Part shown: one piece after another, positions 18,824 through 29,133 of the stretch
Numbering within the stretch: the first letter of the stretch is position 1
How the letters are laid out: each line of letters starts with the position of its first letter
Origin: Brucella intermedia LMG 3301
GTDB lineage: Bacteria; Pseudomonadota; Alphaproteobacteria; Rhizobiales; Rhizobiaceae
Direction of reading: 5' to 3'
NCBI RefSeq assembly: GCF_000182645.1
Contig: NZ_ACQA01000001.1
Location: 558,001 to 622,000 of the forward strand
Length of the DNA: 64,000 bases
Notes under the pieces: generated by a model
The model's input: the letters and a program-made list of their open reading frames with translations, nothing else
Database searches by the model: none
What the model was told of the DNA's origin: nothing
Made by a program: the position numbers and the translations under genes

Positions 18824-20440
18824 ATGCGATTTGATCGCAGTAAATTATTAAAGCCTGTTCCGCTTATTTTGCTTCTGTTGCTGTTTCTCGGTGCGGCTCT
18901 CGGCCAGTGGATGGGAAACAGATTTCGCATTGTCGATGAAGAGCGGCACATGAATATCTACATGTCCGCATTGCTTATGCATGCAAATCGACTGGCTGTT
19001 TCTGCCCGTGAAACAATCGAAGCAGCCAATCTCTCGCCCTATGAAATGTGTTCTCCGCAAGATATTGCCTATCAGCGCAAGCTGGTTTTTTCTGCCTATC
19101 ATATCAAGGATATAGGTCGGCTCCGTGATGATCGCCTGATCTGCTCGACGCTTCTCGGCGATGTCAGCGAGCAGCCAAAGCGTTCGCCTGCCGATATTAA
19201 TTTGCGGGACGGCACCTATGTGTATGGCGAAGGATCGCTGATGACACCGGGCAGCCGAGGCTTCGTGATAGGCAGGGGCGAGGCGAATGTGATTTTGAGT
19301 TCGGCTGCATTCGACCTGCTGCAGTCACGGCAATACAGCTTTGCCGTCTATATGCGCGATGCCGAACGCAAGCACTTCGCGCGCCTCTATGATTATCAGG
19401 CAGGTGATTTTCCAGTCCCGGATTTCAAAAATCACCGCGGCGAATACGAGGTGCTCAGCGACGCAATCAAGGAATATCGTTGCGACGACGAAGTGGGTAT
19501 CTGCGTTGCTCTCAAGGCGCAGTTGGATAATTCCAGCAATTCCGCCCGATGGAAATCCTTCATGGCGACAAGTCTGGGACTGCTCGCGGGGGCGACCCTT
19601 GGCCTTGGCTGGTTCGCCTACCACAATCACGAACGCCCTTTGGCTTCCATGCTCAACCAGGCGCTCAATGCCCGCCAGCTGGAGGTGGTCTATCAGCCGG
19701 TGGTCAATGTAGAGAACGCCGAACTCACCGGCTTTGAAGCCTTGCTTCGTTGGCAACTGCATACCGGTGATATGATTCCGCCCGACGTATTTATCGCCGA
19801 GGCAGAGGAAAAGGGCATGGTAGGTCGGGTGACCGCTTATGTCGTGGATCGGGTTATGGACGATATGGGGGATTTGTTGCGCCTCAACCGGAATATCCAG
19901 ATCAATATCAACATCACTGCAAGCGATGTTCAGGCGGCCGCCTTTCAGAAAAATATCCAGGCGAAATTGGCTGGCGCGGGTGTCGATCCCTGTCAGATCG
20001 GTCTTGAATTGACCGAACGAACGGCCGTGGATTTCTCCAAAGCGTCGGAGGGTATCAGGCAGCTGCGTGAACAGGGGCACAAGATCTACATTGATGATTT
20101 TGGAACGGGCTATTCAAGCCTTTCCTATCTTGGCGAGCTGCATATCGATGCGATCAAGATAGATAAGGCCTTCACGCGCACCGTCTGTGCGGATGGTGAC
20201 ATGGTGTCGATCGTTCCAGAGATCATATCGATGGCGCGGCAGCACAATCTCGGCATCGTGATTGAAGGCATCGAAACGGAAGCGCAGGCCGATTATTTTC
20301 GCAAAATGACCACGCCGATGACTGCGCAAGGCTGGTTTTACGGCAAGCCTATGCCAGCGGGCGATGCGGCTGCGCTTCTGATGGGCGGTTTGCCCAAAGC
20401 CAGACGGAAGCGCGGCAAAGCTTTTCAGGAAAAAGCCTGA
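18824..20440 (+). CDS. CSS-motif EAL-domain c-di-GMP phosphodiesterase
   Basis: A 538-residue inner-membrane protein. Helix 1 (about residues 10-30) and helix 2 (about 245-265) bracket a periplasmic CSS-type domain with cysteine-containing segments YEMCSPQD and LICSTLLG. The C-terminal EAL domain (about 275-520) has EALLRW, the metal-binding ELTERT and DDFGTGYSSLSYLGELHIDA, and IEGIETE, so it should be active in hydrolysing c-di-GMP. CSS domains sense the periplasmic thiol state in related enzymes. It resembles the Brucella enzyme called BpdA (by memory). No partner gene is adjacent. Confidence 0.9.
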   Translation: MRFDRSKLLKPVPLILLLLLFLGAALGQWMGNRFRIVDEERHMNIYMSALLMHANRLAVSARETIEAANLSPYEMCSPQDIAYQRKLVFSAYHIKDIGRLRDDRLICSTLLGDVSEQPKRSPADINLRDGTYVYGEGSLMTPGSRGFVIGRGEANVILSSAAFDLLQSRQYSFAVYMRDAERKHFARLYDYQAGDFPVPDFKNHRGEYEVLSDAIKEYRCDDEVGICVALKAQLDNSSNSARWKSFMATSLGLLAGATLGLGWFAYHNHERPLASMLNQALNARQLEVVYQPVVNVENAELTGFEALLRWQLHTGDMIPPDVFIAEAEEKGMVGRVTAYVVDRVMDDMGDLLRLNRNIQININITASDVQAAAFQKNIQAKLAGAGVDPCQIGLELTERTAVDFSKASEGIRQLREQGHKIYIDDFGTGYSSLSYLGELHIDAIKIDKAFTRTVCADGDMVSIVPEIISMARQHNLGIVIEGIETEAQADYFRKMTTPMTAQGWFYGKPMPAGDAAALLMGGLPKARRKRGKAFQEKA

Positions 20441-20540
20441 CTGAACCGATGCTGTGGATAAAGGAAGACCGATAAAATTCTAATTAAATGCAACTGCCTG
20501 CGTGAAATGAATGGCAACAGGTTTCGGCTAGTGTGTTCTC

Positions 20541-20726
20541 ATGAAACAGAAATATGAACGCATTCTTGAACCGACGGACACCTGGGCGATCTTCGATACG
20601 TCCTCCGGCGAGCCCGTCATCATGGGAACCCGCTTGCTGATCGGCCTCTCTGAAAGTGAAGCCGAAGAGCTTCTGGCAATTCTCAACGCCCCGCCCAAGG
20701 GGCGCAACAAGCAAACCGCCGCCTGA
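20541..20726 (+). CDS. Small conserved-looking protein of unknown function
   Basis: A 61-residue reading frame (WAIFDTSSGEPVIMGTRLLI, then LSESEAEELLAILNAP) with a plausible compact fold and a charged tail. No strong ribosome binding site is visible. The opposite-strand frames here look random, and this one has protein-like composition. I do not recognise a family. Confidence 0.55.
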   Translation: MKQKYERILEPTDTWAIFDTSSGEPVIMGTRLLIGLSESEAEELLAILNAPPKGRNKQTAA

Positions 20727-20753
20727 CGGAAGCCAGGCGTCGGACTATCTCAT

Positions 20754-21440
20754 TCAGGCATCGGTCCAGACGGACAGGGCTTCGATGACACTGGGCAGGT
20801 CTTTGTGGCGATGGATGACGGTTTCCGCCCCCGCATCTGTCAGCTTGTCGGCATGTCCCGGATAGGTGTGAGCGCCGCCCGTAAAGCCGATCACACGCAT
20901 GCCAGCGGCGCGTGCGCCCTGAATGCCATGCGCGGAATCTTCAATCACGATGACGTCCTTCGGATCGACACCGAATTGCTTGGCTGCATAAAGAAACACG
21001 TCTGGTGCGGGCTTGGTCTTTTTGGTGCCTACTTCCTTCGCTGAAAAGATATTGGGCGCAAACAGCTCGTAAAGACCGACACGTTGCAACATGCTTTCCA
21101 GCCGATGACTGGTCGAATTGGAGCAGATGCACTTCGGCAGCTTCAATGCCGATACCACTTCCACGATATCTTCAACGGCCTGAACTTCATTCTTCAGCTT
21201 TTCGTCCAGAATCTTTTCGGACTTGTCGAGAAGCGACGCTGAAAGCGGAATCCCGGCCTCGCGCTCCACAGTCAGAAGAATATCCTGCCACGTCAGACCC
21301 GCAAAACGTTCGGCCATCTCATCGGCGGCAATCTGATAACCGGCTTCGGTGAGAAGTGTGGACTCGACTTCCGCGGCGATGATTTCAGAATCTACCAAAA
21401 CGCCATCGCAATCGAAAATGATGAGGGACGGGGCCGCCAT
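20754..21440 (-). CDS. HAD-superfamily phosphatase, beta-phosphoglucomutase/phosphoglycolate type
   Basis: A 228-residue HAD subfamily IA hydrolase. Motif I is LIIFDCDGVLVDSE (nucleophile Asp and acid Asp), motif II CSNSTSH, motif III Lys in KKTKPAPDVFLYAA, and motif IV VIEDSAHGIQGARAAGMRVIGF. The helical cap lies at about residues 16-85. It dephosphorylates a small metabolite that cannot be told from sequence. ATG 21440 is chosen because AGAAGG lies 8 bases upstream; an ATG 6 bases earlier is too close to it. Confidence 0.9.
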   Translation of the reverse strand: MAAPSLIIFDCDGVLVDSEIIAAEVESTLLTEAGYQIAADEMAERFAGLTWQDILLTVEREAGIPLSASLLDKSEKILDEKLKNEVQAVEDIVEVVSALKLPKCICSNSTSHRLESMLQRVGLYELFAPNIFSAKEVGTKKTKPAPDVFLYAAKQFGVDPKDVIVIEDSAHGIQGARAAGMRVIGFTGGAHTYPGHADKLTDAGAETVIHRHKDLPSVIEALSVWTDA

Positions 21441-21616
21441 GATCATAGCCTTCTTATTGGGAGGAGTGAGCACCGGCAGCAGCCGGAACACCGGGTTGAG
21501 CTACACCTTTATGGCGAAGCCGTCAAATTGGAGCCTTTCCGGCGAGAGGGTGAAGCATCCATGCGGCGCATTCGGTCCAGGGGCCGATTTCCATCCCGCT
21601 TCTGTTTTCATCCCGT

Positions 21617-23410
21617 TCAGACCTCACCGGACACTTCGCGACGGCGCCGGTCCAGTTCTTCGCTATAGCGGCGCAAGGTGTGCGCTTCACTGAGGAGGCC
21701 GAGCACCTTGCGCTCCTGTGCGTTGTTCACCACGGCAAGAGCTTCACTTTCTGCCCGGTCGAAGCGGACGACAGCTTCCTTGGCGTTCATCTGAGGCAGC
21801 AGGAATTCATCCTGATATTTGAGAAGCTCGCGGATGCTGTGTTCGCCATCGGATGTATCGAAGCTGTCGGCGTAAACTTCCGGAACTGGGATCATGCCGA
21901 CATACCGTCCCTCGGCATCCACCGCGATCACCCGCTGGGTCGATCCGAGCGGGAAATCGTGGCGGAATGTTTCGATATCGGTATCGATCAGAACGGTCCG
22001 CACGTCATGGCGCATCATCCGGTTTACGGTCAGGTCCCGTATCCATCCGATATCATGGGCGGACCGGATGGCCTCTCCACGCAGATGGAAGCGCCATGTG
22101 GCGAAGGAGTAACCGAAGGTCTTTCGCACCATCAGCGAGGACGAGACGACAGCGCCGAGCACGAGCATGGAAATCGGAAAATCGCCGGTAAGCTCCAGTG
22201 CCAGGAAGGTCATAGTCATAGGGCCGCCCACGACTGCGACGGCAAGCGAACTCATGCCGATAACGGCATAGACTTCGGGTGCGAGTGCCAGACCGGCCGG
22301 CAATACCGCGCCTGCCAAGGCTGCAAACAGCTTGCCCGTCAGCGCACCGAGAAACAGCGATGCGAAGAACAGGCCACCGCGAAAGCCGGACCCGATGGAG
22401 ACGGCGGAAGCGAGCGATTTGGCAAAGATCAGGAGCAGGAGTGCGGGAATGGTGATGTTTGCATTCAGGTCGAGGTGGAGCGCTCCGTGGCCCGAGGCCA
22501 GAACCTGCGGTGATAGGAAGGCGATCATTCCAACGATGGCGCCGCCGATTGCCGGGGCCATCACATTGGGCACCACGCTGCGCCGGGCGACTTTTTCCAC
22601 AAAGGTCACGCCGCGCATGATGAGGATGGCAATGCCTGCCGAGAAGAAGCCGAGTACAAGCGCGGGAACGTAATCACGTGGCGTGATGTCGTCGATCTGG
22701 CCGATATCGATGATGAAGGGCGCGCCGCCGATTGCCTGCGTTACCAGAGCGCCGATGATCGCCGCCACGACGACCGGCGTCAGCGTGGCAATCGAATAGA
22801 CGCCGATGATAAGTTCGAATGCGTAGAATGCCCCGGTCAAAGGTGCATTGAAGGCGCTGGCGATGGCAGCCGCGGCGCCGCAGCCGACCAAAGTCCGCAG
22901 ATCCGCGCGGCGAAGCTTGAGCGCCCGACCGATGCGGGAGGCGAAACCGCTCGCAAGCTGCGTATAGGCTGCTTCCAGTCCGACCGATGCACCGAAGCCG
23001 TTGGCAATCAGGTTCTGCCCGACAAGGATAAAGCTGTCCGTGAGCGACAGGCGCCCACCATGGAGCGCATTTGCTTCGATAGGGTCCACGATGGGCCGCT
23101 TGCGCCATCGCGCAAGAACCCAGATCACGATCCCCATCAGGATGCCGCCGGCGAGCGGTGCAATATAGGCGCTCGGTTGCAGCGATGCAGCCGAACTGAG
23201 TTTTTCGCCGGGCTCAAGCGCGAAGATCGCCTGGTGCATCCATTGCGAAATACTGCCTATGGCGGCAACCATCAGCCCTGAAATGATACCGATCGCGGCA
23301 CCGGCGATGACGAGGCCTATTTCGCTGCCGCGAACCAGCGCACGCATGCGGAAGGGTACGAATAAAACCCGCAAATACCGGTTATGCCGCAGTTCAGCGA
23401 TATTCATCAT
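21617..23410 (-). CDS. ClC-family chloride channel/transporter with CBS domains
   Basis: A protein of about 597 residues with a ClC membrane core and a cytoplasmic tail. Core motifs are GFGASVGLEAAYTQL (about 150), CGAAAAIASAFNAPLTGAFYAFE (about 180) and SIGSGFRGGLFFASLFLGA (about 350). The tail (about 450-590) has two CBS-like repeats, NRMMRHDVRTVLIDTDIETF and LLPQMNAKEAVVRFDRAESE. It moves chloride or another anion across the inner membrane. The start is uncertain: ATG at 23410 or 23407, or GTG at 23449. Confidence 0.88.
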   Translation of the reverse strand: MMNIAELRHNRYLRVLFVPFRMRALVRGSEIGLVIAGAAIGIISGLMVAAIGSISQWMHQAIFALEPGEKLSSAASLQPSAYIAPLAGGILMGIVIWVLARWRKRPIVDPIEANALHGGRLSLTDSFILVGQNLIANGFGASVGLEAAYTQLASGFASRIGRALKLRRADLRTLVGCGAAAAIASAFNAPLTGAFYAFELIIGVYSIATLTPVVVAAIIGALVTQAIGGAPFIIDIGQIDDITPRDYVPALVLGFFSAGIAILIMRGVTFVEKVARRSVVPNVMAPAIGGAIVGMIAFLSPQVLASGHGALHLDLNANITIPALLLLIFAKSLASAVSIGSGFRGGLFFASLFLGALTGKLFAALAGAVLPAGLALAPEVYAVIGMSSLAVAVVGGPMTMTFLALELTGDFPISMLVLGAVVSSSLMVRKTFGYSFATWRFHLRGEAIRSAHDIGWIRDLTVNRMMRHDVRTVLIDTDIETFRHDFPLGSTQRVIAVDAEGRYVGMIPVPEVYADSFDTSDGEHSIRELLKYQDEFLLPQMNAKEAVVRFDRAESEALAVVNNAQERKVLGLLSEAHTLRRYSEELDRRRREVSGEV

Positions 23411-23493
23411 AAAAACACCGGGCAAGCGGGCGGCTGGCATGCCCGCCACGCAAATTCAGAAGTTGGCTGCCGATTATAGGCAAAAAGGAATAA

Positions 23494-24858
<1,365 letters not shown>

Positions 24859-24861
<3 letters not shown>

Positions 24862-24963
24862 AGCATTTCCAGCAAAAGTGTGAACGGTTCTGCGTTTGGA
24901 TAATGCGATAAAACAAAGAGTTAGAGCGGTTCCGGCGATTCTGTCAGAACAGGAACCGCTCTA
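24859..24963. repeat. Dispersed palindromic repeat, TAGAGCATTT family, copy 1
   Basis: It begins TAGAGCATTTCCAGC, whose TAG is the ccrM stop codon, continues with AAAAGTG and AAACAAAGAGTTAGAGCGG, and ends in a perfect 12-bp inverted repeat (TAGAGCGGTTCC at 24922-24933 with GGAACCGCTCTA at 24952-24963). Other copies in the window are at 26839, 36498 (reverse), 50860 and 55612. It resembles the short palindromic repeats reported from Brucellaceae, but I cannot confirm the name. Confidence 0.8.
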
Positions 24964-25036
24964 GAACGCGTTTCGAACTGCCTGCCCCGCGTTCTTATTC
25001 ATATCGGACGGCCTCCAGCATAGTCTGATAGTGAGG

Positions 25037-25066
25037 CGCCCGAAGCATAGGCTTCGGGCGTCTTCG
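25037..25066. terminator. Strong hairpin between ccrM and a convergent HAD gene
   Basis: A perfect 10-bp stem (CGCCCGAAGC with GCTTCGGGCG) with a 4-base loop and a weak T-rich tail on the plus strand. It lies between the convergent ccrM and HAD genes, and termination of one or both is inferred. Confidence 0.65.
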
Positions 25067-25094
25067 CTGTTTTCGTCTGATGGGGAATTCCGGG

Positions 25095-25709
25095 TCAGAA
25101 AGCGAGACCCAGTGCTTTCAAGTCAGCGGCCAGCTTGATCGCACCAGTAAAATGCACGGCCTGCCAGCCAGCCCGCCTGGCACCTTCCACATTGTGCATC
25201 GTGTCATCGATGAAAAGCGTAGCTGCCGGGTCGAGATCGAATGACGCAACGTGATGATCGTAGATTTCCCGGTCCGGTTTAAGCATGCGGATGTCGCCCG
25301 ACACGGTGACGCCCCGGCTTTCAGTCAGAAATGGAAACCGCCCCTGCGCTTCCCGGAACGTATCGGAAGCAAAATTCGTCAGCATGGTGACGTCGTGGCC
25401 GTTCCCGATGAGGCCGCGCAGAATTTCGACACTGTCCTCATAAGCGTGCGGCACCATGCGGTTCCAGTTTTGCCGGAACGCACGGATGTGATCGCTTTTC
25501 TCCGGGTATGCATCAATCAGCAACGCCTCAGCCTCATGCCAGGTTCTCCCGCGATCCTGTTCGATATTCCATGCGCCGGTACAGATATTCTCCAGGAACC
25601 AACGCCGTTCAGTCGCATCGGGAATAATATCGAGATAGGCGAGTTCGGGATCGTAATGGATAAGAACCCTGCCGATGTCGAAGACGATGTGCCTGACGGG
25701 ACTGCTCAA
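25095..25709 (-). CDS. HAD-superfamily hydrolase
   Basis: A 204-residue HAD IA hydrolase. Motif I HIVFDIGRVLIHYDPE has the nucleophile Asp but Gly-Arg in place of the usual acid Asp region, as in the epoxide-hydrolase-N-like/YihX group. Motif II is MLTNFAS, motif III a Lys in LKPDREIYDHH and motif IV LFIDDTMHNVEGARRAG. The start is read as TTG 25709, whose TTGA overlaps the mutY stop and which has AGAGGAA about 9 bases upstream; the longer open frame runs into mutY and is a shadow. The substrate is unknown. Confidence 0.85.
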   Translation of the reverse strand: MSSPVRHIVFDIGRVLIHYDPELAYLDIIPDATERRWFLENICTGAWNIEQDRGRTWHEAEALLIDAYPEKSDHIRAFRQNWNRMVPHAYEDSVEILRGLIGNGHDVTMLTNFASDTFREAQGRFPFLTESRGVTVSGDIRMLKPDREIYDHHVASFDLDPAATLFIDDTMHNVEGARRAGWQAVHFTGAIKLAADLKALGLAF

Positions 25710-26800
25710 CGGTTTTTCCTCTTCCCTTTGAAAGCTTCTGGTATGGCAGCGGTGATCGCCTTTTTCATGACTGTTGGCAATGCCTCGTCTGAAAGCTCGG
25801 TCGGGAGGGACCACCAGCCGTCGCTGGATGCAGCCTTGCTGACATTTTCCGAACGATAGACGGAGAGCCGCAGTTCGAAATGCGTGAAAACATGCGTAAT
25901 CGAACCGGAAGCTGTCCATTGCGCGGGGAACGGAGCCGCATCGATAGTCGTATCGCCATCAATGCGAGCGGTCCATGGGCTACCCGGAACTTCGGTCATC
26001 CCGGCGAGCAGTCCTTCATCCTTCCGCTTGCGCAGGAAAACCGAACCATCGTCGGCAATGGCAATGAATGCCGCGCCCGTGCGAATTGGCTTTTCCGCTT
26101 TGGGCGCCTTTACCGGAAACTCTTCCGGGTCGCGGGATTTGAGCGCCATGCAATCGTCATTGAGCGGACAGATGGCACAAGCTGGACGCCGCGGCGTGCA
26201 TATGGTTGCGCCCAGATCCATCATCGCCTGCGCAAAATCCCCGGGCCTGTCGATGGGAGTCAATTGCCCCATGAGCGCGCGGATTTCCGGTTTTGCTGCA
26301 GGAAGGGGCGTATCGATTGTGTAAAGCCGTGAAATCACACGTTCCACATTGCCGTCCACAACTGCGACCGCTTCGCCAAAGGCGATTGCAGCGATTGCGG
26401 CCGAAGTATAGTCGCCGATGCCCGGCAGTTCCTTCAGTGCTGCGGCGCTGCCCGGAAACTTGCCGTCATGCTGCCGGACCACGGCGTCGGCGCATTTTTT
26501 CAGGTTGCGTGCACGCGAATAGTATCCAAGCCCGGCCCATGCTCGCAGAATATCGTCTTCACTCGCCAGCGCCATGGCCTGAACAGCGGGCCAGCGTTCG
26601 ATGAACTTTACAAAGTAGGACTTGACCGCCTCGACTGTTGTCTGCTGAAGCATGATCTCGGACAGCCACACGCGATAGGGATCTGGTCTGATGCCGGAAG
26701 CCTGTTCGGATGGGCTGATGCGCCACGGCAAGACGCGGTGGTGCCGGTCATACCAGTGCAGAAGCTTTGTGCTTTGATTGGAAGTGGTGGAAGTCAGCAT
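25706..26800 (-). CDS. mutY: A/G-specific adenine DNA glycosylase
   Basis: A 364-residue base-excision repair enzyme that removes adenine opposite 8-oxoguanine. It has WYDRHHRVLPWR at the start, the helix-hairpin-helix ELPGIGDYTSAAIAAIAFGE with the catalytic Asp in VDGNVERVISRL, and a C-terminal [4Fe-4S] cluster CTPRRPACAICPLNDDC (C-x6-C-x2-C-x5-C). A NUDIX-like 8-oxoG-recognising domain follows (about 230-360). ATG 26800 gives the usual N-terminus. It is co-directional and overlapping with the HAD gene, and divergent from the polysaccharide cassette. Confidence 0.96.
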   Translation of the reverse strand: MLTSTTSNQSTKLLHWYDRHHRVLPWRISPSEQASGIRPDPYRVWLSEIMLQQTTVEAVKSYFVKFIERWPAVQAMALASEDDILRAWAGLGYYSRARNLKKCADAVVRQHDGKFPGSAAALKELPGIGDYTSAAIAAIAFGEAVAVVDGNVERVISRLYTIDTPLPAAKPEIRALMGQLTPIDRPGDFAQAMMDLGATICTPRRPACAICPLNDDCMALKSRDPEEFPVKAPKAEKPIRTGAAFIAIADDGSVFLRKRKDEGLLAGMTEVPGSPWTARIDGDTTIDAAPFPAQWTASGSITHVFTHFELRLSVYRSENVSKAASSDGWWSLPTELSDEALPTVMKKAITAAIPEAFKGKRKNR

Positions 26801-26838
26801 GAGAACGGCATCGGTTAACAATTGGGCGTTATTCTGAT

Positions 26839-26942
26839 TAGAGCATTTCCAGCAAAAGTGCGAAGCGGTTTTGCGTGGGATAATGCCTGAAAGCAAAGAG
26901 ATAGAACGGATGCGCTGTTCCGCTTCACAAGAGCCGCTCTAA
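26839..26942. repeat. Dispersed palindromic repeat, TAGAGCATTT family, copy 2
   Basis: Begins TTAGAGCATTTCCAGC, continues AAAAGTGCGAAGCGG and GGGATAATGC, and ends with GAGCCGCTCTAA. It lies in the mutY leader, 38 bases upstream of the mutY start. This copy does not overlap a stop codon. Confidence 0.8.
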
Positions 26943-27579
26943 TGCCTTAATTTTACACTTCATAGAAACAATGCTGTGCATATTAAAGGCTTAAGCATAG
27001 AAATCTGCCGGGGTCTCCAGGCAAGCTTCCTTGGAAAGAGAATAAGTGAACCAGTCAGTACCTGTCTATGTCATCAATCTTGCGCGGTCCCGGGATCGCT
27101 GGGACAGGTTGAAGTCCAACGCCGATGCTCTTTCAATCGAACTCCGGCGCGTGGAAGCCGTCGAGGGAAAGCTGCTGTCATCGGAGGAACTGACGGATTT
27201 CGATGAGGCAGGGTTCCGGCGCTGGCACGGCAAAATCGCAATGCCGGCAGAAATTGGCTGTTACTTCAGTCACATACGAGCATTGGAAATCATAGCCGAT
27301 GCGCCGGAGCCTTTTGCCGTGATTGTGGAAGATGACATCGTTTTTACACCTGAGTTCAAACCCTTTCTAACGCATTTGACAAAGGCGGCAGGCTGGGACG
27401 CAGTGAAGCTTGTCAATCACCGAACCGCTGCTTTCCAGTCTTTCCAGCGCATTGATAGCCAGTTTTCAATTGGTCGCTGCTTGCATGGACCGCTGGGAAG
27501 TTCCGCAGCTTATGTCGTTACCCGTGAAGGCGCCTCGAAATTGCTCAAGGCGCTTCGCCCGATGCGGCTTCCTTATGAT

Positions 27580-27584
27580 GTCGC
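27580..27584. repeat. Left target-site duplication of the IS element
   Basis: GTCGC, directly before the left IS end; identical to 28904-28908. Confidence 0.9.
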
Positions 27585-27616
27585 TGGAGTGCTCCCCATT
27601 TCACCGGACAGGTCGG

Positions 27617-28444
27617 CTAGTTTGATTTAGCCCTGATGAACTGCCGAGGGGAAGCCATCTTGAGCGCGGAATGTGGATGGATTTCATTATAGTCCTCGAT
27701 CCATCCGTCGATGAACTGGAGCGCTGTTTCTGCGTCCGGTAGTGCTGCGATGCGAATATAATCCCGCTTCAGGGTTTTGACGAAGGCCTCCGACATGCCG
27801 TTCGACTGCGGGCTGGCGACCGGCGTGAAGCAGGGTGTCAGATTGAGTGCTTGCGCAAACAGCCTCGTGTCCCTCGCGGTGTAAGCAGAGCCGTTGTCCG
27901 AGAGATGCTCGATTGCATGTGGGGCTCTGGTTCCATTGAAGCGTTTCTCGACCGCCTCCAGCATCATGTCGCGCACGTCTGAGCCGGAGATGCCCGCGTT
28001 GGCGACCGCCGTCCAGGCAATGATCTCGCGGTCGAAGGCGTCGATGATGAAGGCGAGACGGATGACCTCGCCGTTCCAGCAGGTGAACTCCAGCCCATCC
28101 GAGCACCAGCGCAGGTTGGAGCGCATGACCATGACCTTGCCATCGTGGAGGCGGCCCTTGCGAACGGCTGTGTGCTTTTCCAGCAGCATGGCGTGGTTGC
28201 CCATGATGCGATGGACCCGTTTGGCGTTGATGACAGGCTTATCGGCGGCTCGCCTTTCGCGATTGAGGAGCGCGGCGATCCGCCGATAGCCATAGGTTGG
28301 CCTTTGATCTACCAGCCTGCGAATGATGGGCAAAAGCTCTGCATCCTCGGCCTTGTGATAGGAGCCGCGCGGCTTCGATCTGCCTTTCAGCCGCTCGTTG
28401 AGGTTGGAACGGGATACGCCCAGCGTGTCTGCGACGGCCTTCAT
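27617..28444 (-). CDS. IS3-family transposase OrfB (DDE integrase domain)
   Basis: A 275-residue frame overlapping OrfA by 4 bases. It has an HTH_21-like segment (TYGYRRIAALLNRERR) and an rve domain with the DDE triad: Asp in RWCSDGLEFTCWNGEV, Asp in HLSDNGSAYTARD and Glu in SNGMSEAFVKTLKRDY. IS3 elements usually make the active enzyme as an OrfAB fusion by -1 frameshifting, so this start may not be used alone. Confidence 0.93.
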   Translation of the reverse strand: MKAVADTLGVSRSNLNERLKGRSKPRGSYHKAEDAELLPIIRRLVDQRPTYGYRRIAALLNRERRAADKPVINAKRVHRIMGNHAMLLEKHTAVRKGRLHDGKVMVMRSNLRWCSDGLEFTCWNGEVIRLAFIIDAFDREIIAWTAVANAGISGSDVRDMMLEAVEKRFNGTRAPHAIEHLSDNGSAYTARDTRLFAQALNLTPCFTPVASPQSNGMSEAFVKTLKRDYIRIAALPDAETALQFIDGWIEDYNEIHPHSALKMASPRQFIRAKSN

Positions 28445-28830
28445 CGCGAACCGTCCTTCGGCAACAAGATCGGCCGCGATATCCGTTTTTTTGAGTCTGC
28501 TTTGGACAAGGCTTCCCGAAGGATTTCGACCTCCATCGTCTTGCGGCCGAGCATGCGCTCCAGCTCGCGGACGCGATCTTCCAGCTTCTTCACTTCCGAA
28601 TTGCCGACCACCGGCTCGTCAGAATCCACAGCTGCAGCACCTCCCTCGCTCAAGAGCCTGCGCCACCGATAAAGCAGATTGGGCGCGACGCCATGGCGGC
28701 GAGCGGTGGACGATACCGTCTCGCCTGGTTCGAAACTCTGCTCAATGATTGTCAGCTTTTGCTCGGTTGTCCACCGCCTGCGGCGAACATCACCCGTCAG
28801 CAATTCAACGTGTCGATACTCGTTAGACAT
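28441..28830 (-). CDS. IS3-family transposase OrfA (helix-turn-helix)
   Basis: A 129-residue protein with an HTH DNA-binding region (RRWTTEQKLTIIEQSFEPGE to ARRHGVAPNLLYRWRRLL) and a C-terminal leucine-zipper-like coiled coil (KKLEDRVRELERMLGRKTME). It binds the IS ends and is the N-terminal half of the OrfAB transposase. Confidence 0.93.
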   Translation of the reverse strand: MSNEYRHVELLTGDVRRRRWTTEQKLTIIEQSFEPGETVSSTARRHGVAPNLLYRWRRLLSEGGAAAVDSDEPVVGNSEVKKLEDRVRELERMLGRKTMEVEILREALSKADSKKRISRPILLPKDGSR

Positions 28831-28903
28831 AAGCCTATACCCAAGCCTGTGCTTGAGCCTTTCTGCTTATGCCGACTGTCCGGTCGAAATGGGGGGCAGT
28901 TCA

Positions 28904-28908
28904 GTCGC
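28904..28908. repeat. Right target-site duplication of the IS element
   Basis: GTCGC directly after the right IS end; matches 27580-27584 and continues as GTCGCACTGG in the glycosyltransferase frame. Confidence 0.9.
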
Positions 28909-29133
28909 ACTGGAAAGAGGATGGGCTGGTGCTTATCAGGTTTTTACAACCGACAAGCCGGTCGTCGAATTTTCGGACATGGCCACTTCTACTATCGCTC
29001 AGGGGCGCTCTGTTTACGCCAAAAAGCGTCTGCCGGCATACAAAAGGATAAGCACCCTTCTGTTTCGAGCGACAGACTATGTCAGACGAATCGCTTACTC
29101 TTTTGACCGGAAGAGCTTAAGAGAGGACAGAGT

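Larger units (their letters stand above)
27585..28903 (-). mobile_element. IS3-family insertion sequence (IS2-type), complete, 1319 bp
   Basis: The ends match as imperfect inverted repeats: the left end reads TGGAGTGCTCCCCATTTC and the right end (reverse complement) TGAACTGCCCCCCATTTC, both followed by a CCGGACA block. The 5-bp duplication GTCGC, the TG...CA tips and two overlapping transposase frames (OrfA, OrfB) fit the IS2 group of IS3. It is transcribed against the interrupted gene. Both transposase frames look intact, so it may still be mobile. Confidence 0.95.
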